Shown here piece after piece: positions 26,901-38,100 of a DNA stretch of 64,000 nt. The position numbers and the translations under genes were made by a program. The stretch lies in NCBI RefSeq assembly GCF_041381155.1, contig NC_091142.1:26611963-26675962 (forward strand), in the 5' to 3' direction. The notes under the pieces are model-generated. The model saw nothing but the letters and a program-made list of their open reading frames with translations. It was not told the DNA's origin and did no database searches. Positions within the stretch are counted from its first letter, which is position 1. Each line of letters opens with the position of its first letter. This DNA is from Argopecten irradians. Its lineage: Eukaryota > Mollusca > Bivalvia > Pectinida > Pectinidae.

Positions 26901-28709
26901 CCCCACCCCCGGGGCAGGATATGAAGGCTTGCATTGGCATGTGCCAGACAATGAGTTGAGATTGTTATATTATGATTATTTATATATTGACTAAGGACCT
27001 TTACATGTTCCAGCTTGTGTTGAAATCTCCTATGTTCTGATTACTTGTTGTTTTATGTTTCTCCCTTGTATTGAACTGTTATTACAGAAGCAAAATTTTA
27101 ACAAAGAAAAGCTTTCCAATTATTTAAGATGTTATATGTTTTACATTTTTGCTTCAGATTCTTTTAGGAAACTGATTCAAAGTGATGATACCGTTTGTTT
27201 TGGCGTCACTGATCAAAGCATTATGCACTTAATGTGTTATTGTGTAATATTTGTAATCAAGTTAAAACATTAAAGGCAAGCACTGGGGCAATATTTAAAA
27301 GAATTCCAAATTGTTTTGATTAAATTATATTTCTATAATTTTGATATGTGTTGATTGATTTTGGTCAAGTCGATCCCTACAGTATCTTTGAGGTATGATG
27401 GACCTCTGTCATCATGTTGAATATTTGTCTATCCTCATATGACAGTAATCTGTTGTTATCTCGGATACATCTCGGCTGTCCATCTAGAATTTTCATCACA
27501 GTGTTGTGCTGAAGTCCATTGTTTAGGAGAGGTAAAACTGGTGTCAGGAATTAGGTGCTAATGCATTATGGTATAACTATTTTTGTTGTTTTTCATGCTG
27601 TAGTTTAACTGATGTTACACGATGCTAATTATTTGATATTTGTGATAGCCTTTTCCTCGGTATCTTAAGGTACTGGAGAGTTCATTTCTTGTGTGAAAAG
27701 AAGCTATCTATACAGTCAAAATTGATATAGTACTGTTCTCCTGTCTCACTCTCTTTCAATAAACATGTGATTTATATAATATCGCAGGTAATAATGTTCG
27801 AAGAATGTTGTTCAACATTGTCTATTGCTAGTGGCCTGTTCTGTTATTAATGGAAATTAATGTAAACTGTTGCTTGGTTTTGTAATACCTATCCCTGTCA
27901 CTGATAAAAGTCCAGGTAACAAAATGACAAATGACTTTGATTTAACTTCTGAGGAATATTTCTCATCGTGCATTTTTTAAGAATAATATAATTGCTTGTA
28001 ATTTGGTATGACGAAAATGTGTGTAGAGAAAATATTTCAAGTTAAACACGTATATGCAAAAACATTTAAGAGGAAACTATGCTTTTATAACAAACTTTTT
28101 TAATGAAAATAAAAAAACCCAAGATGTAATGCATATGTGTGTTTGTTGTTGACTGATATATCTAAGGAATTGTTGCTTCAAGTGCAAAACCTAATGGTGC
28201 TGTTAAATATTTTACATCAGTGCAAGGACGGAAACTTTTTGGCAAGTAGCAAATGAACTACAGAACAAAAGCTGCTAGCAGAATTATTTTTTATATTATA
28301 ATACCAGTGATTTGATGCATCGGAAGAATACTAATCGAGAAAAGGTGAATTACACTATAGCATGTGGAAAATCATCAAAGACTTGAGGATGATATTGTTG
28401 CATTGCTCTGTAGATAAAAAAAAAGCACGGGATTAATATTTGTTATGATATATACATGTAGGTAAATCCGATCTATAGAAAGAGATCGTAGACATTTGTT
28501 TAAAAGGGACAATTTCTATGAATAATCAAATAGGATTGATAAGCCTAGATCAGAGACTGAAAACTTGGTTGTACCAACATGCGTGCATGAGTCTCATAAC
28601 ACTTTCTTAGATCATCATGCTACCGCTATTAACTGTTGAATCTCTAAATAAGGCGTCAAAAATAAATCACTTTCATGGCTGGGTCTTCAGATTTCCCCTT
28701 AGAGGACAA
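23992..28709. other. UGCG 3' UTR and downstream intergenic DNA
   Basis: No further coding exons are recognisable. Possible polyadenylation signals for UGCG are ATTAAA at 24212, AATAAA at 24823 and AATAAA at 27758. A 13-base C run lies at 26125-26137. Short open frames such as 24205-24465 (minus), 26652-26924 and 27055-27273 (plus) are A+T-rich and lack motifs. Confidence 0.4.
24823..24828 (+). terminator. Candidate UGCG polyadenylation signal AATAAA
   Basis: Canonical AATAAA in CCAATAAAATATAAG, about 830 bp after the UGCG stop codon. An ATTAAA variant at 24212-24217 is closer. Which is used cannot be decided without transcript data. Confidence 0.3.
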
Positions 28710-29494
28710 GGACCCAGTTTCATAAACATTCCTTAACTTTAAGGAATTCCTTAACTTAGATTTCCCCGTAATAAAGCATTACAGAAGTTAAAGAAAAACT
28801 TCAAATCCGTTAAAAATCGGTTATATGGAAACTTCGATATTTTTCAAGAGTGTAAAGCACGAGTGAAAAATATCAAAGTTCCCGCCCCACAAGATGAAAT
28901 ATAACTGGTATTCATCAAGTAACAAGGAATATTCTATTTATTACATTTGTTTTCTCGCTTCTATTTATAGAAGACAATCAGTAAAAGTTCCGTCAAAGGT
29001 TATTCCGCCATTGTATTGTACAGAGTTTCATGTCCTTACGATTATTACATTGTACTTCGTATTTTTGTGAGGATAACGTCATTTTCGCGCAAAGACTTAA
29101 GACGTTACAATCAAGTGAAGTATATCGCTTTTTCATGTTCACCGTAAAATCTTATATTTTACTGCGAAATATGTAATAAATAACTATGCGGAATGATAAA
29201 ACGTTTGTTGATATCTACTCTCACCTTCAAGTTTGGTACAGCAGTGTATCTGCCTGGTAATGTTTCAGCAGTGGATGGTTTTATTTAGTTGGATGCTCCT
29301 TCGAACTCCCCAACTGAAAACAAAATATGTTCCGTCACTCAAATCTTTAATCTCCCCTCTTTTTCAAAGATGTGAGTTATGGAAACTTGGAACAGATTCA
29401 CGAATATTTCTTAACTTTCAGAAATTTTAATGATTTCTTTAACTTCGTAATGTTTTATTCCTTAAAATTAAGAAATAATTGTGAAACTGGGTCC
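28710..29494. mobile_element. 0.8 kb inverted-repeat element, GGACCCAGTTTCA family
   Basis: The left end GGACCCAGTTTCATAAACAT, then TCCTTAACTTTAAGG and later AAAGCATTACAGAAGTTAAA, recurs inverted at the right end (AATGTTTTATTCCTTAAAAT... through GTGAAACTGGGTCC). The imperfect arms are about 100 bp. A smaller inverted repeat is nested near 28820-28905 (GATATTTTTCA...TGAAAAATATC). No transposase frame is present, so it looks like a composite, non-autonomous element. Confidence 0.6.
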
Positions 29495-30166
29495 TGGAAC
29501 CTGGTCTCATCGTTAAGGTTCCTAAACGAGAACCACTCAACAGTCAGACAGACTATACATGTATAATACAGACTACATGGCATTAATAATCCTCTAGATC
29601 TGCTATCACACAGGCTTTAAACTGTTTAGTTGGCAATGACAACGCATGATCACAGATCTGATGGTGAACATATCAACATCAAGCCCGTCACAAAAAGGTT
29701 AATTTTAAATAAAATATTGACTTCAAATTTTTATATTTCCATTCTACTTTCAGTTTCCCGTTTAATATATGTTAAAACAGATGGGAAATATCAGGCTATG
29801 AACTCACATCTGGTCAAGCGTATGAATATTAAACGTTTCCGTCGCGTCACTGGCAATGCATACAATGTATACTTCCGCCTATACATAACGGTCAAATAAT
29901 GCAAATTGGTTCTAAAGTTGTGCAGTCTTTACATTCCAATAGTATTTTCCTGTTGACAAAAAAAAAAAAACATATATTGAAAAATATCGTAACAAAGTTT
30001 TCATTTCTTCGCTTGTTTCAAACCGTTTTTGGATTGAACTTAATTCAGAAGCTGATGGTTCATCGAACTTGGTGACGTCAGCACTAGCGCAAGCACTAAA
30101 TAAAAAATAAAAAAGAACCCTTATAGTTATTTATTTTAATGATCGTTATGGAAATATAAGTAATAT

Positions 30167-30291
30167 ACTGTTACCAGATTGGACATATAGTTTATATGAA
30201 GACCATTCGTCAGAAATATAAATATGCAAGGCACCCTAACGGGCTCCGTTTTATTTATATCCTTCTTGCGAATGGGCAATCTGGTAACAGT
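30167..30291. repeat. 125-bp inverted-repeat element
   Basis: The left arm ACTGTTACCAGATTG and the right arm CAATCTGGTAACAGT are perfect inverses. Symmetry resumes inward with GACCATTCGTCAGAAATATAAA against TTTATATCCTTCTTGCGAAT. Interpreted as a MITE. Confidence 0.65.
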
Positions 30292-30884
30292 TTATCAAAA
30301 TAAGAATGTAATTTTTGAAATATTCAACGAAACAGACACGTTAAGTAGCAACATGTCGTGAAACATTGATTTAATAGTACACTCCAATATACATATCGAT
30401 ACAAGGGTAAATCTATTTTAATTATGCAACGCGATTAAGATTTAAACAAATGATAGCACTTTCAATACAAAATTTATTGAGTGTTATATTGCCAACTTAC
30501 CACCATTGGTTAAGCGCCTTCTAGACTGAAGAAATAATTAAACGGCAAAATCATTGTAAGCGACTTCCAGAAAAAATGTGATTTAAATGTGAGCAATAAA
30601 ATCAATTCGGTGTGAAGCGATAATACATTTTATCATTTTATCACGCTATGTATACATGTCCATGTACAAGTGTATACTGATAATTAAGACATGCATGTAA
30701 CACTTCAAGAACGATCGGAATCGATAGCAATACCTTTTGTGATATATTGTACATTATCTTCCAATTTTTTACAACCAGAATATGATTCAGTTAAAGTTCA
30801 AATAACCCCCACCATGACCAGCGTAAATACAGAATCTTAGTGAATCTAGTGATGACTCCAAGATAGAAATAAAGGTTGGTTTTG

Positions 30885-30890
30885 TTTATT
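30885..30890 (-). terminator. Candidate polyadenylation signal of the K+ channel gene
   Basis: TTTATT on the plus strand reads AATAAA on the minus strand, about 800 bp beyond the channel stop codon. It is one of several possibilities. Confidence 0.25.
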
Positions 30891-31688
30891 GATTTTAGGT
30901 GCGATACATTAATACTGTTGTAGAATATTGAATGAAGCCAAAAGGTGATTTCATCAAAACAACTTCTTTAGCACGTAAAGATGCTCTCTATGGCAAAACC
31001 GACGAAACTATAAACAACGCATATATATTTAGCAGACATTTTATGCGACTAGCATGGATATATTATTTGATTCTATGAATATTTCAATGTTTCCTCAAAA
31101 GATGTTTTTGAGTGTCCAAACGATACTTTGATAATGGTTGTCATAGGGCGAGCCTCTGTTTGAACTTTTTCATATAACCTACATTTTAGACCTTGAACTA
31201 TTGCAGGTCCTTAATTATATCCAACATGAAATATTCCAACAGTACTGTATACATGTGCAGTTTGAAAATAAGTATCTGGTTATGTCTTTACAAACATTGG
31301 ATGGAAGGAACACTTACAATTTACACATACACCATTGTAAAAAGTGAAGGTTAAATAAATGCTGATTAGACGTGTAAATATGTGTTTACACTAATGCTTT
31401 ACATACTACATGTTGTTTAGAGAAATTATCAAGCTCAATGTTATCAATAATATAAAACAACATTCTTCGCGAAATCAATATAATAATTCTTCCACAATTA
31501 AATTGAAAAGTAATTCCATTCTAATTCGCGAAACTAAATTTCCTCGATAATGCTTTGAAACTGAAATCGTGAAATTTAGTAACCATGGAAGTTGGTTTAC
31601 AGTAGAATATTTGGATGATGAATACAAAATACGTAATTCAGAAATATGTTAAATGACCAAGATTTCTGTAAAAATAGCCACAATCCAT

Positions 31689-34600
31689 TTACACCGCAGT
31701 TATCTTCTCGCTTTCATTTTCGTCCAGAAGTCCCATCCATATAGCACAGTGTTTTGCCCATTCTCGAATCTGTCTTTGCATTAGATCAAAGCACATGGCG
31801 AGCATGGCCAGACCGACCAGCAGGTATATGGTACAGATCATCTGCTTCTCCTGACTCTGCCATGACTCGATACTGTGGCCTGGTACCACGTCACCAAACC
31901 CAATGGTGGACAGAGTGATGAAGCAGAAGTAGAATCCAGTGAGGAAGCCCCATCCTGTCTCCCACAGACCGAACAGGACACTCCCTAACAGGTTATAAAT
32001 AATTACAATGATTAAACATACCCATATAGGAACATCCCTGGCTAGCTTCTTCTTTTGCTTCACCGACATGCCCTTATGGAGTGTTTTTGGTCTACAGGTC
32101 TTTTCTTTCATTGGAGTAACAGGTATGGTTCCATTCTCTTTATGTGTGCAAATGTCCTCATTAGAACATGTTAAGTCAACATGTGAACTTCCAACACATT
32201 TTGTTTGATTATCTTTCTTTAAGTTGCCATCACCATGGTTATCGTTTTGACAGGTCTGATTACATAACGCCTTTTCACTATCAATAGGCAGATTCAGTCG
32301 ACTGCCTATAGAACTTCCAGCACTCGGTGTTTTAGCGAAATCACATGAACACACCTTTTCGCAAACATCCTGACAACACACACATTTTGTATCTTGATCA
32401 TTTTCACTTTGTCTTTCTTCAAGCTCCATTTCAGGTTCACTATCTTTGTTGTTTCTGCACTGGATAAGACGGGTACAAAACCTGATTAAGGGATGATTAC
32501 TGTTTCTCCCATGTGTTGATGCAATGTACCGTCTTTTCAGGTACGAAAACAGATTTTCTATCTTGAACTCGAGTCTGTAGAATAACTGTCGAAATGCTTG
32601 TGCCATAACATTGCCTAGATTGGCCAGACAGAGGAGGGTGAGCGGGATCCCGACCATGGCGTAGAACATGGTGGCGACCCGTCCACCAGCTGTCTTTGGG
32701 GTGATATCACCATACCCTGTCAACAAAGAACGGAACAAAATATTTATATTCGTCCTGATAAAGAATGTAATAATTTACAAATGCATGTTACTGAGTTATC
32801 TGTCTTTGTGGTTAGTTATTGATTGTTACGTCGTGTTTGTATGGATGTAACGTCATATTTTACGTAGAAAACGACATGAATTTCTCTTAAAAAGTAATGA
32901 CGTCACTAGGGTAATGACTCTGTGATATGCAAAGACGGAATATCTAATACATGTACAGCAAGGCTTCTTGATCCATACCTCGAACTTTTTTGCACAAATT
33001 TTCATGAAATAAACATTTAACAACAGGATGGCTCTTACTTCTTGGCATACCCCTTATATTGAGGTTGAGTCATCTATGTTTAATTAAAGTTTTAGCTAGA
33101 ATATAACTTTTGAAACAATTTAGCAAATATGAGTGAAAATAATGCATTCTTTATACAATTTATTCTAGAACCTTTTTTTCTGAAATTTCTTCGATAAATG
33201 ATACAAGTGTACTTCTCTTTTTCTTTGTTTTAACAGACAACTAAAACATTAACTAAAATACTGTTCTCGTACTCAGTCATCCACTTCTGTGATCTTAATC
33301 CTGGTGCACTTTTACGTATCACTACCCACCATGTTCAATTTGTCTAGGGAAATTTTTGAGCGTGATCAAACTTGAACTTGGAGTTTGCGAACTTTTACGT
33401 AATGTCGGATGATAAATTACTAATGTAAAATTGTCTATGCAGTGTTTTCACATATACATAATTAATTTTTCTTTGTTTTCATAACAAATCTGGCTTTTTG
33501 AATGGCCAATATTTTTTTGCATACCACTATGAAAAAAAATCCGAGAATGGCGCGAAACCCCGACGTTATCGTGTGGTCACAATAGAGACATTGACGTTGC
33601 GTATTGATTCGGAAAAAAACCCATTTAAAAACCACTATAATGTTACATTTAAACATACTTCATTTTATCAAATAGAGTATAAAATTAATTATAAGTATTG
33701 ATGTCACTATTTTTTTTAATTTCATTGGGTTATGAAAAAAAAAGTTTGCAAACTTTTGTGAGAATCCGCAGTTTGCAAACAAATGTTGTTTTCATACTCC
33801 GATAAAATAAAAAAAAAAAATAGTGACATCAATGCTTAAAAAAATGCAATCTTACAGTCCATCCTCAATACTCCAAGGGTTACTATCACTGTCGTACACC
33901 CCTGGAGTATCGATGATGTCTTATAACTATGACTGTATCAATCTCTGACAAATTCGTTTGCAATATATTTAAGAATGTATTTATAAACATTTCCGAGAGG
34001 CCTTTTTAGTTACCATAACCCGGAAGAGAAATATTTCTCATAAAAAAACCAACCACAATATTGACATACCTCCATGAAGCATAAAACATTTAATTATACA
34101 TTTATTTTTCAATGGCACAAAAGTCTTGAAAAAGCAATCTATCGACCGAATATTATCAAATTATGACATATGTAATAGCATTTTCTTTGACATTAAACAT
34201 TATCTGTGTTATATAGAGTCAGATAGATGAAGATAGATGAAAAAATGAGTTCGACGACACTTTAGTAGCGTCATTTCCGACATATAACAGAGCTCTCTGG
34301 AATATACTATCTCCTATTCCCAGTCGTCATCGTGAAAACTCATTGATCATGTTTACTCAGCGTCGTTTGTCAAATTTATTTAGCAGTTATAGCAACACGG
34401 AATCTCACTTACCAATGACCGACTGTTGTATTATATATCATGCGGTCGTCTCCTCTCATTAAGCATACTTATCACTTTCATTACCGATAACTGTGGAGAA
34501 GGAGCTTATTCATATCATTCAATCTGTTCTTGTTTCTGTGAGCAAACATATTTTACATTAATATCATGTTTAGTACAAAGAGAATCTCAATTAATGTTAT

Positions 34601-36963
34601 TTCCATTCGCCTTTATGGAAAAAGTCTTCATCTTAATGGGTATCAAAAATTAAAATATTAGGACGAAATACTAAAACCATTAAAAATGAAACGATTGATA
34701 TGTCATCGTTCATCATAGAAAAGTTGCATTGTAACATATTTAAACACAATATTGAACATTAAGGTATCATCGATTGGAGTTATCAAAATTGACACTGAGG
34801 TAATTACACATGTATATGTTATATGGAGATAATAAGAAAACAATATTTCAAAATGAAGTTAAATTAAAGACTTCAAAATGTTTAAAAGGTTTTTCATCAC
34901 AATGCCTCTATGCTAAATGCAGCCATTCATTACATCCATAATAACCAATGTTGAAACCATAAGACAAAACTACTGAATTGCTGTGCGAATGATCCTTGTT
35001 GACGGAGTGTAACTGTTACTTCTTCGCCATAAAAGATGGACGAGAAATACCTCTCACAACTACGGATGTAACACTGTTTTATCTCTCACACCTACGGGTT
35101 TAACACTGTTTTATCTCTCACACCTACGGGTGTAACACTGTTTTATCTCTCACACCTACGGGTGTAACACTGTTTTATCTCTCACACCTACGGGTGTAAC
35201 ACTGTTTTATCTCTCATACCTACGGGTGTAACACTGTTTTATCTCTCACACCTACGGGTGTAACACTGTTTTATCTCTCACACCTACGGGTGTAACTCTG
35301 TTTTATCTCTCATACCTACGGGTGTAACACTGTTTTATCTCTCACACCTACGGGTGTAACACTGTTTTATCTCTCACACCTACAGGTGTAACACTGTGTT
35401 ATCTCTCACACCTACGGGTGTAACACTGTTTTATCTCTCATACCTACGGATGTAACACTGTTTTATCTCTCATACCTACGGGTGTAACACTGTTTTATTA
35501 AATTATGCAATTTACTCGTGTCGTCTCAGGCTGTATGGTTACCCATGTAATATAGCCTTGTGACGTCATTGCATCAACACAATTACTGTTTGCTTGGTAA
35601 ACTGTTAGCTTTTTCAGAAACTGATTTTTCTATAAAAGATGAAAACAACGGTATTTGCGCTTAAATATCATGCAATTTTTATTTGGTGAATACCCTTTTC
35701 TTCATATCCACATATGTTGTTATTGTTTTTGAGTCAGGTAAAGAGGATCTCTATTTAGACCCTATATCGTTAAATGAACTTAACTTTATAAAAACTTAAT
35801 ATATAATTTTTTATAGCATTATACGTACCGATAGTAGTAATCAAGATGACAGAGTAGAGCAGTGCCCCGACAAATGTCCATTGTCGTTCACCCTGCACTA
35901 CATCATCCACACCATCCCATCCCTGTGTCTTCGTCTTCGTATAAAGGTCTAGCTGAAACTTTTTCATTATTACTTCTGCCTTTTCTTTCCATGGTTCCTT
36001 ATCCAAGTGGTTTAGTGTGTTCACGATATTTCTAAGTTCCTCCATCCTTGCTGTTCGAATTTCACTGATAGTGGACCGTGTCTCTTTTTCATTCCATGCC
36101 TCTAGACTCTGGAAGATGATGGCTCCTAGGATGGCGTATCCTACTACTATGCATGCTAGTCCTACGTTTGAAACAGAATACACCAAGATATTTTTACATA
36201 CCAACATGAAAGTATCATGTAATTTGCTCTTTGTATTCGAGGAGTTATCGTTCTTACTGTCGGCTTCAGTACTATGTTTGTCGTCGTGTGGGGGCGTTTG
36301 TTCTTCACAGCCATCGGGCAGGAGTCTTTGTCCGGTAAGTGTGTTAAAAACAACGAGACTCTCTAATGTACCACCCTTTGATGAATTCGTTTTGGAGCAG
36401 CTTCCGTAAAGTTCCTCAGGAAACAGCGTCTCCGAGGAATGCTTACCTTGCTCGTGAGAGAGGGTGTCACACTCTTTACAACGTTTTCCAACATAGCCCA
36501 GAATTACGCTTTCAGGACCCAATCTCAGCGGACTACCATCACAAGATTTAGAGTAAATAAACCTCCCTTTTGGAGATTTAAATTGACTGCTATAGGAACC
36601 AGTTCGTAAGAAATATTGACTTCCAGTTCCGTCAATACATTCCTCGTCATCTACATCGACGTCTTTCTTATCATGAGGTCTGTTGACGTTAGTATTGTCT
36701 TTTAAGCCGTAGCTTTCATCTTCGGTATGTACGGTTGAAAATGAATTTTGTTTTGATGTTTGCAGCGTAGCATTTGAATTATTTTTTACACTAGCATTAC
36801 GATCGGACGAGTTGGAGACACCGCAGTGGATGATTTCGCTTTCTAATGATCCTGACTGTGAAAGGTCCGGATCCTCTGACTTGCCTACGGAATCCACCTC
36901 ACACACAAACTCCGCGAATTCCTCCTGCGTAGCAATTGGTGCCGAACTTGAAATTGACGCCAT
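31689..36963 (-). CDS. Two-pore-domain K+ channel, TWiK/TRESK (KCNK18)-like, two coding exons
   Basis: Background K+ channel subunit of the plasma membrane; two subunits form a pore (family knowledge). Coding exons are 36963-35829 and 32716-31689, joined in phase 1 across the Gly codon of the first selectivity filter; total 720 residues. In order: a long polar N terminus (1-258), TM1 (about 259-287), extracellular cap (288-362), pore 1 with TTIGYGD (376-382), TM2 (392-416), a long cytosolic loop (about 420-606), TM3 (607-630), pore 2 with STIGFGD (648-654) and TM4 (672-693). The C terminus ends ITAV, a class I PDZ-ligand form. The long TM2-TM3 loop points to the TRESK/TWiK side of the family. 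The loop has a cysteine cluster at 490-503 and a weak PxIxIT-like word PLIRFC (454-459). The N terminus is far longer than usual for K2P channels. Confidence 0.93.
32773..32943. repeat. MITE in the K+ channel intron, related to 6602-6776
   Basis: The right end ATGACTCTGTGATATGCAAA plus GACGGAATA matches the family terminus. Inside are GATTGTTACGTCGTG, GATGTAACGTCATATTTTACG and TGACGTCA (32898-32905). The left terminus is degenerate, so its boundary is approximate. Confidence 0.55.
33693..33837. repeat. 145-bp inverted-repeat element in the K+ channel intron
   Basis: The left arm AAGTATTGATGTCACTATTT plus TTTTT and the right arm AAAAAAAATAGTGACATCAA plus TGCTT are inverses with one mismatch over about 25 bp. 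The interior holds two GTTTGCAAAC palindromes. Likely a MITE. Confidence 0.6.
35051..35500. repeat. Minisatellite, 32-bp unit, about 14 copies, in the K+ channel intron
   Basis: The unit CTCTCACACCTACGGGTGTA plus ACACTGTTTTAT repeats every 32 bp (for example TAACACTG at 35101 and 35133), with occasional substitutions such as ATACC for ACACC. Each unit contains the small hairpin ACACC-TACG-GGTGT. The array sits about 330 bp from the first-coding-exon donor, in the only intron between the coding exons. Confidence 0.95.
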
Positions 36964-37957
36964 GCTTTTAATGGTGGCTCTATCACGAAAATAAAAGGAA
37001 GAACAAGTATTTTATGATTGTATGATATCAGTTGCTTCAGTTATGACACTATGCATGGGACAAGAATGTGGTGAACATTACTTATTCATGCGTCTGTGTT
37101 GTACACAGAGCTTTAAGGCTATTTTGGGAGCATAACATTACAGTCACAAAGAAAGAACTTTTAAAAAATGCTTAGATGACTGTCAAAGGTAAAGTATCAA
37201 ATAAACTATTCCCATCTGGCACAACTACAATGCATGTATTCAAAAAAAAATATTGCCATAGAAAAAAACCCAGAATCGAATGTACTTTGTAAATGTACTA
37301 ATCTACTCCCAATTACTTATAAGTAACGATTAGAAAATCAGACAGTAAGGCCTCACATATACATGCACTTAGATGTTGAAAATACATATATTTAGTTAGT
37401 GTTATGAGATTTTGTTAAACGATTCATAAGAGTTGCTTTCATTTCTGTCAACCTTGGCTCGTAATATTTAAAATTTTGAGACATTTGGTTATAAAATTTC
37501 ATATATGATTAACACAATTCAGGGTAACTTTTATCTCATAACCGACAACCTGTGTTTTTAGGACTCTTGTATAAAGACATTTGACAAGATTAAATCGGAG
37601 ATCAGCATTTTTCTTCAAATTATGACATCATGTTATGTTTCCTTACGTCACGCAATTGTTTATATCATGCTTGGCTGAATTTATTTGTTAACAGTACTGA
37701 TGCATTATTGATTTTGATAAACTTTTGCAATATTAGCTAGGAACAATTAGATGAAAATTTCGCAATCTTGTTTTAATGATATATATGATTCAAACTAATT
37801 TCAATACAAGTGTGTTTTGCGGAGAATATTTTTTGGCGATGATTGCAATGTGCCACGAAATCGCGAAAATATCAACTCCGCTTAAATAACCGACCATACG
37901 GTATATACGTATTATAAAATAAAATCATACAAATATAATCCTAACAGCTGCACATAC
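36964..37957 (-). other. Probable 5' UTR intron of the K+ channel gene
   Basis: On the minus strand, a pyrimidine-rich tract ending CGTGATAG lies just upstream of the channel start codon and would serve as an acceptor about 15 bp before the ATG. A donor GAAG|GTATGTG lies at 37957. No other coding sequence is seen. The exact acceptor is inferred. Confidence 0.4.
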
Positions 37958-38100
37958 CTTCTATGGAAAGGAGGACTTCAGCTGAGTCGATCCAGACTCA
38001 CAACCGTTCGCTGTCTCCCGTTTTGTAGCTTATTTACGAGTGTCCAGTTCAGCTGATCACACGTATCTGTCAACGCACACAGTTCATTACCACAATCGCA
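37958..38100 (-). other. Candidate non-coding first exon of the K+ channel gene
   Basis: On the minus strand the sequence ending CCTTTCCATAGAAG is followed by a good donor, GTATGTG. It contains no ATG over at least 110 bp, is more G+C-rich than its surroundings and lies directly upstream of the channel's first coding exon. The 5' end (start of transcription) is unknown and the 38100 limit is arbitrary. Confidence 0.35.

Larger units (their letters stand above)
29495..31688. other. Intergenic DNA and probable 3' UTR of the K+ channel gene
   Basis: No gene is recognisable on either strand. The 3' part is the likely 3' UTR of the minus-strand channel gene; its minus-strand AATAAA candidates are at 30885-30890 and near 30473. 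Motifs TTCGCGAAA and ATTCGCGAAA near 31467 and 31532 resemble the interior of the 4015-4181 element. Confidence 0.4.

Noticed and set aside
32717..32738. Extension of the K+ channel 3' coding exon to an ATG at 32738
   Set aside because: Those codons are intron sequence (TTGACAG acceptor at 32717). The filter glycine comes from joining to the exon ending at 35829.
35770..35828. Extension of the channel first coding exon past the filter (residues TYNAIKN and on)
   Set aside because: Read-through of the GTACGT donor at 35828; joining to 32716 restores GYGD.
36017..36409. 130-codon plus-strand open frame
   Set aside because: Shadow of the minus-strand K+ channel exon.
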